Shown one piece after another: positions 1 to 8,391 of a stretch of DNA of 23,437 bases. The translations under genes and the position numbers were made by a program. The notes below the pieces were generated by a model that was not told where the DNA came from, did no database searches, and saw nothing but the letters and a program-made list of their open reading frames with translations. Numbering within the stretch: position 1 is the first letter of the stretch; each line of letters starts with the position of its first letter. This DNA is from JAAKFL01 sp964629645 (GTDB lineage Bacteria > Chlamydiota > Chlamydiia > Chlamydiales > SLFE01). The stretch covers positions 1-23,437 of the forward strand of contig CAZVSU010000041.1 in NCBI GenBank assembly GCA_964629645.1, in the 5' to 3' direction.

Positions 1-1937
1 ATCGCGCGTAATTCAGATGAGACTAAGAACACTTGCGCGCCCACAATGTGACTTCCCGTTTCGCCCGCATCAGGGCCGGCAGTAGGGCCGCGGTCGATGA
101 CTGTGGTTCCGATTTGCGTATAGATGCCGCGGGAAATATTTCCCGAGTCTTGTTTTTTCACGACTCTTTCTGCAGCGTCGATAAGGAGCTGCTGCACTTC
201 CCGCGATTTTGAAATGGGGACACCGACGGGAAGTTCCGCTTGAGCTGTGATGATGTCATTGTCGACGCGAGGAAGAAAGCTGAATTGAACGACGCCGCTA
301 TAGACGAGTGAAAGGGCGATGACGAGAATACCGAGAGCAACGCCTAAGGTGATATACCTCAACTTCAAGGCGCGGTCCAGATGGCGGTGGTAAATAGTTT
401 CAATGAATTTGTCTAAGAGTCGATCGAAGTAAAGGCTCGGTTTGGCTAATGTGTCCCAAAAGGGGTGTTCACTGTGTTTGCGTCCGAGATGCGCAGGGAG
501 AATGAAAAGCGATTCGACCAGTGAGACAATAAAAACAGCTGTGACGATCGTCGGAATTTGCAAGAAGATATTCCCCACGGGTCCCGGAACAAAAAAGAGA
601 GGGAGAAAGGCTGCAATGTTTGTCAGTACGGCAAAGACCACAGGTCCGGCAATGTCTTGAGTTCCTTCAATGGCGGCGCGGATATTTGAAAGTCCTTCCT
701 CTCTTTTTTTGTAGATGTTTTCTCCCACAACAATGGCATCGTCCACAATGATTCCAAGTGTGACGATGAATGCGAAAAGAGAGATCATATTGATCGATGC
801 GGGCGTCCCCGAAATGAACATGAAAGAGCCGACAATTGAAATCGGAATGCCGAGTGTGACCCAAAACGCGAGTCTCGGCTCAAGAAAGAGACCGAGAAAT
901 AGCAAAACAAGCGTCAGTCCAAGGGCTGCGTTTCGCAGCAAAAGAAAAATTCGGTCGCGGTAAAGCTCTGCGCGGTCATCCCAAGTGGTGACGAAAATGC
1001 CGTCCGGCAGCTCCGCGCTTAAATTTTTGGTGAAGTTAATCACAATATCGGAAATGTCTATCGGCGTTTGATCGCCGACGCGGAAGACGTTAATTTTAAT
1101 TGCGGGTTTGCCATTAAAAAAGGCCTCTTGGTCGGTCTCTTCGAAAATTTCTTTTACGTTGGCAATGTCGCCGAGTAAGACTTGAGATCCGCCGGGGTTA
1201 GAGATGATCGGGATGTCTAAATACTGCTCGGCAAAGTCGCGCCTTTCCTTAGTCCGCAAAAGGATTTCTCCTCCGGGCGTTCTGACGCCGCCTCCGGGAA
1301 GCTCCAATGAAGTGGCATCGATTAAGTTTGCGATCTGTTCTAAAGTCAGGTTGTAGCGTCTGAGCCTGTCCCTCGGTACTTCGACGCTGATCTCGATAGG
1401 AGGAACATCGGACAAGTCGACGAGTGTGATACCGGGCAGTTGAATCAGGTCGTCGCGGATCTTTTCTGCGAGCTCCCTTAAAGTTTTTAAAGGGACATCG
1501 CCATATAAAATCAATGAAATGACCCCGCGCCTGGCTTCGAGCAAAGAGACAATCGGCCTCTCTGCGTCTTCGGGGAAGGACTGAATCTGGTCGACGTTGT
1601 TTTTGACGTCTTGGAGGAGTTTGCCCGAATTGGCGCCTGTCAAAAGTTCTACTGTCACAACGCCCCGCCCTTCAAAGGCCGAGCTTGTCACTTTCTTGAC
1701 TCCGTCGAGCCCCCTGACTTCATCTTCAATGGCGATGATGATGCCGTTTTCGACCTCTTCGGGCCCAGCGCCTGGGTAGGGCACGAGCACTTGTATCAGG
1801 TCGAGCTCGAACTCGGGAAACACTTCCTGCTTGAGCTGGGAGCCGATGATGAGGCCGCCGACGATCAAAAAAAGCATGAGGAGATTGGCTGTCACATGGT
1901 TGCGCGCCATCCATGCGATGGGGCCTTTATTCTTCAT
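1..1937 (-). CDS. RND-family efflux permease (AcrB/HAE1-like), partial: C-terminal part lies beyond the left edge
   Basis: Reading the minus strand from ATG at 1937 gives 645 uninterrupted codons that leave the window with no stop. This is about 60% of a usual RND permease of 1000-1100 residues. The protein starts MKNKGPIAWMARNHVTANLL, then has a first TM segment and a porter segment with PYPGAGPEEVENGI, typical of the HAE1/AcrB family. TM4 carries GIIVDDAIVVGENI, whose two adjacent Asp residues are the proton-relay pair of the family. The visible part covers the first porter domain, the first TM cluster and the start of the second periplasmic loop. It should be the inner-membrane, proton-driven pump of a tripartite exporter. 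The ATG overlaps the end of the membrane-fusion gene by 11 bp (1927-1937), so the two are probably translationally coupled. The substrate cannot be told from sequence. An alternative upstream start is not possible without deeper overlap. Confidence 0.93.
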   Translation of the reverse strand, partial: MKNKGPIAWMARNHVTANLLMLFLIVGGLIIGSQLKQEVFPEFELDLIQVLVPYPGAGPEEVENGIIIAIEDEVRGLDGVKKVTSSAFEGRGVVTVELLTGANSGKLLQDVKNNVDQIQSFPEDAERPIVSLLEARRGVISLILYGDVPLKTLRELAEKIRDDLIQLPGITLVDLSDVPPIEISVEVPRDRLRRYNLTLEQIANLIDATSLELPGGGVRTPGGEILLRTKERRDFAEQYLDIPIISNPGGSQVLLGDIANVKEIFEETDQEAFFNGKPAIKINVFRVGDQTPIDISDIVINFTKNLSAELPDGIFVTTWDDRAELYRDRIFLLLRNAALGLTLVLLFLGLFLEPRLAFWVTLGIPISIVGSFMFISGTPASINMISLFAFIVTLGIIVDDAIVVGENIYKKREEGLSNIRAAIEGTQDIAGPVVFAVLTNIAAFLPLFFVPGPVGNIFLQIPTIVTAVFIVSLVESLFILPAHLGRKHSEHPFWDTLAKPSLYFDRLLDKFIETIYHRHLDRALKLRYITLGVALGILVIALSLVYSGVVQFSFLPRVDNDIITAQAELPVGVPISKSREVQQLLIDAAERVVKKQDSGNISRGIYTQIGTTVIDRGPTAGPDAGETGSHIVGAQVFLVSSELRA

Positions 1938-3108
1938 TTTCGCCGTCCACCCGGAGTTTCGTACCCGGCAAAGGAAGGGAAAGGGGGGTCAAAACCACGT
2001 CTTCGCCGGGTTTGAGTCCTTGATCGATGAAGACGAAGTCGTCTTCGCTGAACAAAATATGCACTGTGCGAAATTCGAGCTCGTCTTGCTCGTTCTTAAT
2101 CCAAAGGACGTTGCTGTTATGCACAGCAATGCGCGGTATTTTGTAAATATTTGGAATCTTGGGACCAAAAAATTCGACGCCGACGTAGGTGCCGAGAAGC
2201 AAAGGGCGTTTTTCCGTTTCGCTTCCTAAGCTCAATGGATCGTCAATGGCGACATCGATTCTTGCCAGCCGCCCTTCGGGATCGACATCGCCGAGCAATC
2301 TCATGATCCATCCGGGTCTTCTGACGACCATGTCATCCCCAATCGTTTGCGTGATCACAATTTTGGAGCCGGCATGTCCATTTGAGGGGAGCGAGATCCA
2401 CCTCAGTCTATCGAAGGGGAGGCTCACCCTGACGCGGAACGTGTCTGAATCGACAAGAGTGGCAACATCGGTCTGCGGCGTGATGTATTGTCCCTTTTCA
2501 ATCGTTTCGTTGATCACGATGGCATTAAACGGAGAGGCGAGCCTTGTCCGCTTCAGATTTACTTCCGCTTGTTTTAGGCGGCTTTTAGCGGCTGCAAGAG
2601 CGGCTTTTTTTTCTTTCAGGTGCGGCTTTCTCAGCGCGAGGTCTTCTCCAATTTCCGACTCTTTAATTGTAGGATTGAGCAGCTCCCACTCCCTTTTTGC
2701 CACCACCTGTCTTCCCTCTTCAAGACGAAGTTCGAACTCGGCTCGCGTCACCTCAGCTTCGGCTTGCTCAACAGCCAGCTCGAAATCAGTCGGATCGATT
2801 TTTAACAGAAGGTCGCCCGATTCAAGCAAGCCGCCTGTTGTGAGGTTTGGGGCAAGCTCCACCACTTTCCCGCTCACTTCGGGGTTGACCACGAGGCTTT
2901 TGTCGGGAGTGACGGTCCCGTAGGCAACAAATTTGACTTGCTCGGTTGTCGGTTTGGCCTTCATGACATCGACGAGCAAAGCTCTCGGCCGAGCCTCGAC
3001 TTTTTGCACATCGGATTTACTTAAATAGATGATGAGGGCGATCAGCCCTGAAAGAGCGATAATGCCAAGAGCAATTCCGATTTGTGATAACGATTTTATC
3101 CAGCGCAT
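1927..3108 (-). CDS. RND efflux membrane fusion protein (HlyD/AcrA-type periplasmic adaptor)
   Basis: This 393-residue protein has an N-terminal signal anchor (about residues 10-30, very hydrophobic). A split lipoyl-like/barrel-sandwich domain follows, beginning around VVNPEVSGKVVELAPN and resuming at RTRLASPFNAIVINETIEKG. Between them (about residues 105-185) lies an Ala/Glu/Lys-rich helical hairpin suited to a coiled coil. A beta-barrel and membrane-proximal domain make up the rest. Adaptors of this type link an RND pump to an outer-membrane channel across the periplasm. The gene sits between the TolC-like and permease genes. Its start overlaps the TolC-like gene by 13 bp (3096-3108) and its stop overlaps the permease start by 11 bp. 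No lipobox is visible, so it is held by a TM segment and not a lipid. Confidence 0.92.
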   Translation of the reverse strand: MRWIKSLSQIGIALGIIALSGLIALIIYLSKSDVQKVEARPRALLVDVMKAKPTTEQVKFVAYGTVTPDKSLVVNPEVSGKVVELAPNLTTGGLLESGDLLLKIDPTDFELAVEQAEAEVTRAEFELRLEEGRQVVAKREWELLNPTIKESEIGEDLALRKPHLKEKKAALAAAKSRLKQAEVNLKRTRLASPFNAIVINETIEKGQYITPQTDVATLVDSDTFRVRVSLPFDRLRWISLPSNGHAGSKIVITQTIGDDMVVRRPGWIMRLLGDVDPEGRLARIDVAIDDPLSLGSETEKRPLLLGTYVGVEFFGPKIPNIYKIPRIAVHNSNVLWIKNEQDELEFRTVHILFSEDDFVFIDQGLKPGEDVVLTPLSLPLPGTKLRVDGENEE

Positions 3109-4565
3109 GATGAGTCAAAACATGGGGCTAAATTAAAACGGCCTCCAAGAGCCCGGTATAAATGAGCGCGAAATAATAATAAATTCTTCTTTTCTGTGAT
3201 GATGCGCCTCTGAACCTCTTGTAATGAGGTAATGGCCGCGATCACATCGAGATAGTTCGTTAGTCCGTTGATATAGCGGATCTGCGATTCTCTAAGAGTG
3301 TCTTTTGAGATCGATTCTTGATGCTTAAGCGCTTCCAGCAAAAGAATTTGCTGTTGTTCTTGGACAACAGCATCTTCTATTTCCTGCATGGCGACAAGAA
3401 ACGAATCGCCGAAGCCATTCAACAACTCCCAAACAACAGCCTTTCTTCTCTCGACTTCGCAAAGTCGTCTATTTCCGTCGAAAAGGGGAGCGAGTAGATT
3501 GCCGGCAATCGAAAGAAATTGCTGTTGAAAAAGCTGGTTGAGCGTTTGCGTCAAAAGTGTGCCGTCAAGGAAAAAACCTATTTGAGGAAACCGGTCGGCA
3601 ACAGCGACGGCCACTTCGTAGTCGGCGGCAATGAGGCGCCTTTGTGCCGCCCTCAAGTCAGGACGGTTTTGCAGAAGCTGAACGGGCGTTCCAAGGGAAG
3701 GAAAGGAGGGAAGGGCGAGGCTAAACTCCTTTGGCTCTTCGGATAACATAACGCTGCCGGGCGAGAATGCCAACAGCACTTGAAGTTGATTGATGGTCGT
3801 TTTGAGCCGCGAACGAACAGGGGGCACTTGAGATTCAGTCTCGGCCAAAGTCAAGCGTTGCTGGTAGACGTCGAGGGCAGACGACTCTCCTACAGTAAAC
3901 CGAAGTTCAATCAGCTCGAGCTGGGTTTTGTTCGCTTCAATCTGTTCATCAAGCAGCTTCAGCAAAGCTCTTTGCTCTTCAATTGTGAACCAAAGTTCTG
4001 TGATCGTTCCCGTGAGCATGAGTGCAGTGGCATCGAGATCATCTTTTGTCGCTCTGTATTCAAGGCAGGCAGCCTGTACCTCGGAATCAATTTTTCTCCA
4101 CATGTCCACTTCGTAGGCAAGCTGCCCCGAAATCAAAAACCGAGAGAATCCCCCTTGAAAACCCCCTCCGCCGAAGCCGAATTCATCGCCGGGAACAAAG
4201 CCTCCGCCAAATCCACCGGCGCCGTTATTGCTCAGTGTTTTGGTTCCGTTTACGTTCAAATCGACCTGAAAAAAGTGCTGCGAATTTGCGATGCAAACAC
4301 TGGCGCGCGACTGAAGAAGCCGGTTCCAAGCTTGCTGGATCGTCAGATTTCGCTCAAAAGCAGACGCGATGACAGCGTTCAGCTCGGGATCGTTGAATTC
4401 TTCCCACCATGCAAAACACCAGGGCTGTCCTTTTTCTTCCGAGTTATAGTCTTCCGGAATGTCAATGCATGGACAAGGGGGGCAGCGCACGTCGTAGACG
4501 CTGCAGCTGAGCACCATAGCAACTAGTGCGGTTGCAAGACTTATTTTCCCCACCCATTTCACCAT
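3096..4565 (-). CDS. Outer-membrane efflux lipoprotein (TolC/NodT-type outer membrane factor)
   Basis: The protein has 489 residues. The N-terminus is a lipoprotein signal with lipobox VLSC, placing the lipidated Cys at residue 21. Two long helical OEP-type repeats follow. The segment QLAYEVDMWRKID (about 148-160) matches the entry to the first outer-membrane strand region of NodT-type factors, and LLQNRPDLRAAQRRLIAADYEVAVA is the usual start of the second repeat. It should form the trimeric exit duct for the downstream adaptor and pump. A Gly/Phe-rich stretch (about 115-140) sits where the first barrel hairpin should be and is longer and more repetitive than usual. Several extra Cys lie just after the lipid anchor (28, 31, 33, 50). 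It is the first gene of the efflux operon; a weak AGGA lies 9 nt upstream of the ATG. Confidence 0.9.
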   Translation of the reverse strand: MVKWVGKISLATALVAMVLSCSVYDVRCPPCPCIDIPEDYNSEEKGQPWCFAWWEEFNDPELNAVIASAFERNLTIQQAWNRLLQSRASVCIANSQHFFQVDLNVNGTKTLSNNGAGGFGGGFVPGDEFGFGGGGFQGGFSRFLISGQLAYEVDMWRKIDSEVQAACLEYRATKDDLDATALMLTGTITELWFTIEEQRALLKLLDEQIEANKTQLELIELRFTVGESSALDVYQQRLTLAETESQVPPVRSRLKTTINQLQVLLAFSPGSVMLSEEPKEFSLALPSFPSLGTPVQLLQNRPDLRAAQRRLIAADYEVAVAVADRFPQIGFFLDGTLLTQTLNQLFQQQFLSIAGNLLAPLFDGNRRLCEVERRKAVVWELLNGFGDSFLVAMQEIEDAVVQEQQQILLLEALKHQESISKDTLRESQIRYINGLTNYLDVIAAITSLQEVQRRIITEKKNLLLFRAHLYRALGGRFNLAPCFDSSCAG

Positions 4566-4616
4566 TTTTGTATCCTAGCATGAAGGGGTTATTTCAAAAA
4601 GGATGTAGACACATAT

Positions 4617-4628
4617 TCACAAATGTGA
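4617..4628. promoter_or_regulatory. Perfect inverted repeat TCACA-AA-TGTGA between divergent genes
   Basis: In the 104-bp gap between the efflux operon (minus) and the orphan plus-strand gene lies a perfect 5-bp inverted repeat with a 2-bp spacer. Its position between two divergent starts would suit an operator, but it is short and could arise by chance. No convincing -35/-10 pair was found for either gene here. Confidence 0.25.
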
Positions 4629-4669
4629 GAATGATATAGTTAAATTTTTGATGTTGAAAGGGAGGACTT

Positions 4670-5539
4670 ATGTTTGAAACGCTCACTACAGTGGCGACCT
4701 ATGCAGGGACATTCGCATCGGCTGCGACGTCTGCACTGTCCTCCGGCGGGGAAGGCGTTGGAGGCTCTGTTCACAAATCCGAGAGCAAAAAATATTACGA
4801 TCCTTTATTAACACTTTTTGTTTTAGCAAGGATCGATCTGCTCACTGCCGATGAAAAGTATAAGATCAAACTCAATTTCGGCGATGTCGTTTCGCTCAGC
4901 TTTAACAGTGCAAGCGAGCAGTTGAGACGAACTGTCTCAAGAGTGACCGGCGACCATCAAAAACGAAAGCAGGCGAAATATTTGGTCGATGTCGCCCTCA
5001 GGGCAATGAGATGGTATGACCCCAATGAAGAGACGGAGCAAGGGGCTGCGATGCGATATTTATTCGAAAAATCCATTGAAGGGCTTAAAGTGTATCGCAA
5101 CACCTACGCATCGGATCGAGACGACAATACTGAAAAAGCGCTAAGCTACATTGACCGCTCTATTATGATCTTGCAGTTGAAACTGCATGAAGGGCGGGAA
5201 GAAGACATCTATGGCGACAAAGCGAAGCGTTACCTACAGCAAATTAAAGAGAAAATCGAAAGACAGATCGCGGAAGAAGGTCAAAATAAGCAAAATGTTG
5301 AACGGATTTCTCGTGATCTTTGGATGACAGATGAAAAAGGGAGCGTCGATTCTGTTGATTTGGTCACTTACCGGATTGAAGAACTGAAAACACTTTCAAA
5401 ACTAAAGCAGAAAATGGACGATGAGAGAACAAAAACGGCTGATGAAACTTTCTGCTTTGCCAAAAAAGAGCTGCTTGAAGCTTTGACGATCAAAGAAGAA
5501 AACTTCAAGCATAAACTGTTGATGCCTAATCACTTTTAA
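4670..5539 (+). CDS. Hypothetical helical protein, 289 residues, function unknown
   Basis: I do not recognise this protein. It begins after a good Shine-Dalgarno (GGAGG at 4661-4665, 4 nt from ATG). The first 40 residues are small and Ala/Ser/Gly/Thr-rich with no Lys until His-Lys near residue 35, somewhat like the N-terminus of type III secretion substrates, though this cannot be decided by eye. The rest is charged and mostly helical, with a likely coiled coil around residues 185-260 and no TM segment. It contains RYLFEKSIEGLKVYRNTY and several further helix-like stretches, loosely TPR-like in character but without a clear repeat. It is divergent from the efflux operon. Its last 14 bases overlap the end of the FMN reductase gene on the other strand. 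Probably a lineage-specific cytosolic or exported protein. Confidence 0.7.
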   Translation: MFETLTTVATYAGTFASAATSALSSGGEGVGGSVHKSESKKYYDPLLTLFVLARIDLLTADEKYKIKLNFGDVVSLSFNSASEQLRRTVSRVTGDHQKRKQAKYLVDVALRAMRWYDPNEETEQGAAMRYLFEKSIEGLKVYRNTYASDRDDNTEKALSYIDRSIMILQLKLHEGREEDIYGDKAKRYLQQIKEKIERQIAEEGQNKQNVERISRDLWMTDEKGSVDSVDLVTYRIEELKTLSKLKQKMDDERTKTADETFCFAKKELLEALTIKEENFKHKLLMPNHF

Positions 5540-6104
5540 GCTTTTTAAGCGCTGTCGAAAGGCCTTCAGCAAGTTTTTTCACTTGGGAGGCTTTTTTCTC
5601 GTTTTTCAGCTGCCCTTTTTCGTCAAAGGCCTCTTCAGCATTACTGACAGTCACAAGCGTAGGTAACACGATGGTGCCGACGTTGCTTAAGATGCTTCTC
5701 AAGTGAAAAAGACCTCTCAAGCCTCCAAGATTCCCGGGTGATGCGCTCATCAAGGCTGCGACTTTATCTTTAAAGGCGACAAGATAATAAGGGTCTGAGT
5801 CCTCTGGTCTTGAAATCCAGTCGATAATATTTTTAAAAACGCCGGAAACCGAGCTGTTATATTCCGGTGAGGAAAAAAGAAATCCGTCATGTTCGATGAA
5901 GAGCTTCTTAAGCTTCTTGACATTCTCAGGCAGTCCCTCTTCATTTTCTAAGTCGCCATCATAAAGGGGGATCGGGTAATCACGGATATCAATCAACGTC
6001 ACATCGGCATCGGGAATATCTGACGCTGCGAAATTGATCAGTTTCTTGTTGCAAGACTCTTTTCTCGCACTTCCTGCCATCGCTAAAATCTTCGTTTTGC
6101 TCAT
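5526..6104 (-). CDS. NADPH-dependent FMN reductase family protein
   Basis: I place the start at ATG 6104 (MSKTKILAMAGSARKESCNK), giving 192 residues. A GGAGAG ribosome site lies just upstream and the ATG shares bases with the TGA of the MFS gene (ATGA, 6101-6104). The open frame continues upstream to 6326, but that part lies inside the transporter gene and is not protein-like. The flavodoxin-like fold shows as a phosphate-binding loop (GSARKESCN, residues 11-19) and the family signature SSPEYNSSVSGVFKNIIDW. Proteins of this family reduce FMN or other small acceptors (quinones, azo dyes, chromate) with NAD(P)H; which acceptor applies here is unknown. It is the last gene of the putative channel/stress operon, and its 3' end overlaps the convergent 4670-5539 gene by 14 bp. 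Confidence 0.88.
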   Translation of the reverse strand: MSKTKILAMAGSARKESCNKKLINFAASDIPDADVTLIDIRDYPIPLYDGDLENEEGLPENVKKLKKLFIEHDGFLFSSPEYNSSVSGVFKNIIDWISRPEDSDPYYLVAFKDKVAALMSASPGNLGGLRGLFHLRSILSNVGTIVLPTLVTVSNAEEAFDEKGQLKNEKKASQVKKLAEGLSTALKKLKSD

Positions 6105-7255
6105 ACCGCTCTCCTTTTTAAAAAACCAAATATTCCATAAAAAAGAGCAATCGTCAAGGCAGTAAATCCCCCTACCCCGTAGACCCCCGAAAATCCCTTC
6201 ATTCCGTAGGCGCGGACAATGGGTTCGCCGAACAAAGACGAGAGAAACTGCCCAAAAAAAACCGCGGAGGTCAGGGTTCCGATCATTCTGCCTCGATAGC
6301 CCGCCGGTGCAAGTTCTGAAACCCATACCGTCGAATTGGGGAGGGTCAATCCAAATCCGAGTCCTGTTAAGGCGACAAAAGCAAAAACGGCAAAGACATT
6401 GTCGATGTGGGCCAGCGACTCAAGCCCGATTCCTAAGACCAAGAAGGAGAGGGCATAGATATGTGCTTTGCTGACATATCGATGCACCATATTGTAACGC
6501 AGTGACATTAGAGAAATAAAAACGGCTCCTGTTCCCATGAAAAGTCCCATGAGGTGCGAGGGGAGCTTATGGTAGATTTCGAGGTAGAAAGGGAGCCTCG
6601 TCGGGATCAAAAAGTAGAGCATCATCCCCATCAAAGCGGTCATGACAATAAGCCCGAAAAGGGGGCGGGAAAAAGTGACGACTGTCTGATCTTTGATTGT
6701 TTCGTCCGCGCAGGCAGGTTCGTCAATATAAGCGGCCACAAGAGGGATCAGTGCAAGCGATATAAAGTAAATAGCAAAAGGAGCGCGCCACCAATAACTT
6801 GCGAGAAGGCCTCCGGTCACCATAAAGAAAAATCCGCCAAAGGCCATAAAAGCCACTTGGTAACCCAAAAAGCGCTCTCTTTCTTTGCCCGACATGTAAT
6901 CAGCAATTAAGGTTGTGGTACTTGTCATGATGCCTGCAACAGCAAAACCAAGTGTGATTCTGCTAGCAAAAATGGCCTCAGCGCTTTGCAAATAAAGTCC
7001 GGCACTGCCGGTTCCGGCGTAGAAAGCAAGAGACGCGATCATCAGCGGTTTTCGTCCCCATCTGTCTGCGATCAAGCCCGCTATAGGCGCTGTGACAGCA
7101 ATTGAAAGAGATGTAATCGTTAAAAAGAGCGGAACCAAAAACGATATGCCCTTCTCGGGGTGAAGCACTCTTTCCATGATCGGGATGGCAGGGGAAATGA
7201 TCGTTCCGGCAAGGATTGTGATCGCGCTTGCCAAGAGGAGCGTTATTTTTTTCAT
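6101..7255 (-). CDS. Major facilitator superfamily transporter
   Basis: The protein has 384 residues, about the shortest size for a 12-TM MFS carrier. The cytoplasmic loop between TM2 and TM3 has the classic motif A as GLIADRWGRKPLM (about residues 60-72). A related SELAPAGYRGRMIG occurs in the second half, at the equivalent TM8-TM9 loop. It resembles the drug:H+ antiporter/sugar efflux type, but the substrate cannot be read from sequence. Its start overlaps the universal stress gene by 4 bp (7252-7255, ATGA) and its stop overlaps the FMN reductase start by 4 bp, so the three are likely coupled in translation. A minus-strand frame at 6978-7310 is only a shadow. Confidence 0.92.
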   Translation of the reverse strand: MKKITLLLASAITILAGTIISPAIPIMERVLHPEKGISFLVPLFLTITSLSIAVTAPIAGLIADRWGRKPLMIASLAFYAGTGSAGLYLQSAEAIFASRITLGFAVAGIMTSTTTLIADYMSGKERERFLGYQVAFMAFGGFFFMVTGGLLASYWWRAPFAIYFISLALIPLVAAYIDEPACADETIKDQTVVTFSRPLFGLIVMTALMGMMLYFLIPTRLPFYLEIYHKLPSHLMGLFMGTGAVFISLMSLRYNMVHRYVSKAHIYALSFLVLGIGLESLAHIDNVFAVFAFVALTGLGFGLTLPNSTVWVSELAPAGYRGRMIGTLTSAVFFGQFLSSLFGEPIVRAYGMKGFSGVYGVGGFTALTIALFYGIFGFLKRRAV

Positions 7256-7689
7256 TCCGAAGGGGCCCGCACCACAAGGACATCACACTTTGACGCTTGA
7301 ACGACACCATCGGCCGTTGAGCCCAGCAGCATATAACTCAACCCTTTGCGCGTATGGCTGCCGATGAGTATGAGATCCGCGTCTATATCGTCGGCTTTTT
7401 CGATAATTTCTTCCTTCGGGCTGCCGACGGGGGCATATAAATGGTCTTCAGAAATGGTATGAGCCTGGGCAAGAGCTTTTAGCTTTTTTTTCGCAACCGA
7501 GACAAATTCCTCTTGCCATTCGCTCACATTTTGAGGAAACGGAGGGTTTCCGTAGGCTAAGATCCTTTCGACGACAGATATTAAGTGCCATTCAGCGTCA
7601 AAAAGAGGCATCAGCTTAGCCATTCTCTCAATGACAGGATCGTTTTTCGTTGTCGCCAAATCGCTTGCAACCAGTATTTTTTTATACAT
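7252..7689 (-). CDS. Universal stress protein, single UspA domain
   Basis: This is a 145-residue single Usp domain, the usual size. It begins MYKKILVASDLATTKND, with the conserved beta1 and Asp10 that contact ATP in binding members. It ends with the family pattern DADLILIGSHTRKGLSYM and LLGSTADGVVQASKCDVLVVR. In ATP-binding Usps the loop reads G-x2-G-x9-G-S/T. Here G110 and G123-S124 are kept but the second Gly is Thr113, so nucleotide binding is uncertain. It lies 3 bp downstream of the K+ channel gene and overlaps the transporter by 4 bp. Usp domains often sit with ion channels and transporters, where they may sense energy state. A regulatory role on the neighbouring channel is plausible but inferred. 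Confidence 0.93.
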   Translation of the reverse strand: MYKKILVASDLATTKNDPVIERMAKLMPLFDAEWHLISVVERILAYGNPPFPQNVSEWQEEFVSVAKKKLKALAQAHTISEDHLYAPVGSPKEEIIEKADDIDADLILIGSHTRKGLSYMLLGSTADGVVQASKCDVLVVRAPSE

Positions 7690-7692
7690 GGT

Positions 7693-8391
7693 TCAGACTC
7701 CTTTTTTATCTTCCGCCCTGACGCTGCTGACGTAAAGTCCCACTGTTTTTGACACCATAACAGCAATGAAGATCACACCGGCGATGGCCTCTAAAATCGC
7801 GCAGGACCTCGCTTGGGGCGCTATCGGCACAATATCTCCATAACCAAGAGTTGTCAAGGTGACAAAGGAGTAGTAGAGATAATCGCTCCACTCAAAAGGC
7901 CGTAGGATCGCAGGATTGGAAAACACAAAGGAGGAAGGGGACATAAGCTCGATCAAGCCATAAAGATTGGCCCAGCAGAGGCCGAGCAAAATGTATAGAG
8001 AAATGGCGCCGTAGATGGTTTCGATGTCGGCCGACTGCTGCGGCATTAAAATCGAAAGGATCATGAAAATCGCATAAACATAAAGGAGGGTGTCCAAGAA
8101 GATCCTGATTATACGAAAGGCGTCGGTTTCAGGAAACCAATTAAAGAAAAGGGACGGCAGCGCAATCATCAAGGCAAGAAAAAACTGCCACTTCGTGTAG
8201 CTGACTTCATAGATAATGGCTAAGACAACAAGAGCTTTCAGCAAGTAAAGGACCAGAGGGGCTTGGCCGTATTCGGACTCTTCGACATAAGGGTAGACGA
8301 CAAGAAGGGCGATAAGCGCGAAAAAGAGATAGACCCACCTTCCACGCGTGTAGAGCTTGATGAATTTTGGGGTTACTTTTTCCTTCGCCAT
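7693..8391 (-). CDS. Voltage-gated-like K+ channel, six TM segments, no RCK domain
   Basis: The protein has 232 residues. Hydrophobic stretches lie near residues 19-36, 46-62, 68-85, 94-116, 124-150 and 197-220. The pore helix and selectivity filter run through SFVTLTTLGYGDIVP, with the K+ signature T-L-G-Y-G-D at 181-186. This is the Ion_trans_2 type of potassium channel in the inner membrane. The fourth segment has only two arginines (RIIRIF), so voltage sensing is doubtful. The C-terminus ends about 12 residues after TM6, so there is no cytoplasmic RCK or cyclic-nucleotide domain to gate it; gating might come from a separate partner. The start overlaps the last 19 bp of the upstream mini-gene, and the stress protein follows after 3 bp. 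Confidence 0.92.
   Translation of the reverse strand: MAKEKVTPKFIKLYTRGRWVYLFFALIALLVVYPYVEESEYGQAPLVLYLLKALVVLAIIYEVSYTKWQFFLALMIALPSLFFNWFPETDAFRIIRIFLDTLLYVYAIFMILSILMPQQSADIETIYGAISLYILLGLCWANLYGLIELMSPSSFVFSNPAILRPFEWSDYLYYSFVTLTTLGYGDIVPIAPQARSCAILEAIAGVIFIAVMVSKTVGLYVSSVRAEDKKGV

Noticed and set aside
2189..2923. 244-codon plus-strand frame rich in Ser
   Set aside because: Shadow of the membrane-fusion gene; the Ser/Arg bias is typical of antisense frames.
3780..4526. 248-codon plus-strand frame
   Set aside because: Shadow of the TolC-like gene, which has a signal lipobox, family motifs and operon overlaps.
4569..4597. TTGAAA-N17-GATACA as efflux operon promoter
   Set aside because: The implied transcript start would fall at or beyond the ATG at 4565.
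6105..6326. N-terminal extension of the FMN reductase frame
   Set aside because: It lies within the MFS gene, is not flavodoxin-like, and the ATG at 6104 has a ribosome site and the usual family start.
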